DNA of 14,829 bases from Rhodoferax sp. UBA4127. Its GTDB lineage: Bacteria > Pseudomonadota > Gammaproteobacteria > Burkholderiales > Burkholderiaceae_C. Where the stretch lies: positions 211 to 15,039 of the forward strand of contig DFWT01000288.1 in assembly GCA_002381045.1 (NCBI GenBank). The letters run 5' to 3'. The translations under genes were made by a program, and so were the position numbers. Below the pieces are notes generated by a model that made no database searches, had not been told where the DNA came from, and saw nothing but the letters and a program-made list of their open reading frames with translations. The stretch's first letter is position 1; every line of letters starts with the position of its first letter. Of the stretch, positions 14,497 to 14,829 are shown one piece after another.

Positions 14497-14671
14497 GAGA
14501 CGAATCCTTTGCGAGGTGTGAAGGGGAGACGTTTGAATTGTGCCCCTGATGCCGCTGCTTTTCAGACGCTAACCTTGTTAGACGCTGTTTTTTGGGTGCA
14601 CCGGTAAAATTCGACGCCCTTCTATATTGCTCGACGCGTTGCTTCCATGTCGTCGGCTTCGATTGAACACT
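14497..14671. other. Divergent intergenic region between pfp and mnmG
   Basis: This 175-bp gap must hold the promoters of both neighbours. Possible -10 boxes on the plus strand are TAAAAT (14605-14610) and TATATT (14623-14628), but neither has a well-spaced -35 box; TTGTTA (14575-14580) is too far from both. No small ORF, RNA gene or strong hairpin was seen. The mnmG start has no clear Shine-Dalgarno within the expected distance. Confidence 0.4.
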
Positions 14672-14829
14672 ATGCTTCATCCCCAACAGTTCGACGTCAT
14701 CGTTGTCGGCGGCGGCCATGCCGGCACCGAGGCTGCGCTGGCGGCCGCACGCATGGGTTGCAAAACTCTGCTGCTAACCCACAACATTGAGACACTGGGG
14801 CAAATGAGTTGCAACCCGTCGATCGGCGG
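14672..14829 (+). CDS. mnmG: tRNA uridine-5-carboxymethylaminomethyl synthesis enzyme MnmG, N-terminal part
   Basis: Only the first 52 residues are in the window. The fragment starts MLHPQQFDVIVVGGGHAGTE, containing the FAD-binding GGGHAG loop (13-18). It continues with AARMGCKTLLLTHN and the signature GQMSCNPSIGG, which is near-invariant in MnmG (GidA). With MnmE, this FAD enzyme adds the carboxymethylaminomethyl group to U34 of certain tRNAs. The start ATG at 14672 matches the usual N-terminus of betaproteobacterial MnmG. The gene runs off the right edge and is divergent from pfp. Confidence 0.96.
   Translation, partial: MLHPQQFDVIVVGGGHAGTEAALAAARMGCKTLLLTHNIETLGQMSCNPSIG

Noticed and set aside
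1..14829. Insertion sequence, integrase, tRNA attachment site or CRISPR array
   Set aside because: No transposase or integrase protein, no tRNA-like cloverleaf at gene edges and no regularly spaced direct repeats were seen, despite the accessory look of the central block.

Overview
The window looks like a chromosomal segment from a high-GC betaproteobacterium, most likely a Burkholderiales/Comamonadaceae (Rhodoferax-like) organism. This placement is an inference from protein style, a pyrophosphate-type phosphofructokinase next to mnmG, and AT-rich hairpin repeats of a kind I associate with that family. No rRNA, tRNA or other decisive marker is present.

Layout. Left flank (1-2268): the 3' end of an MFS transporter gene (+), a beta-class glutathione S-transferase (-), and an AsmA-family envelope protein (+). 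Central accessory block (2353-12596): four minus-strand genes in one apparent operon, in transcription order a caspase-like protease (10951-10118), an 1811-residue protein with two alpha/beta-hydrolase modules, a macro-like region, a CHAT protease domain and a helical-repeat tail (10072-4637), an M15-type peptidoglycan peptidase (4640-3945), and a polytopic membrane protein with a TIR-like cytosolic tail (3918-2353). Facing away from this operon, across a 196-bp divergent intergenic region, is a contractile tail sheath gene (11148-12596, +). Right flank (12695-14829): an NAD(P)H-dependent FMN reductase (-) translationally coupled to a PPi-type 6-phosphofructokinase (-), then the 5' end of mnmG (+).

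The central block is the notable part. It pairs two clan CD protease folds (caspase-like and CHAT) with lipase/esterase-like domains, a cell-wall hydrolase and a membrane-anchored TIR-like domain, next to a sheath gene that has no tube, baseplate, spike or ATPase gene in view. The composition suggests a protease-controlled, envelope-attacking self-destruction or defence system, or a contractile-injection-derived device with toxic cargo. This is inference: only the domain content and gene order are seen directly. The block is bracketed by related AT-rich hairpin elements at 2269-2309 and 12629-12686 and sits between ordinary housekeeping genes, which fits insertion into a stable chromosomal locus. 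No transposase, integrase, tRNA or CRISPR array is visible, and no gap between genes exceeds 200 bp.
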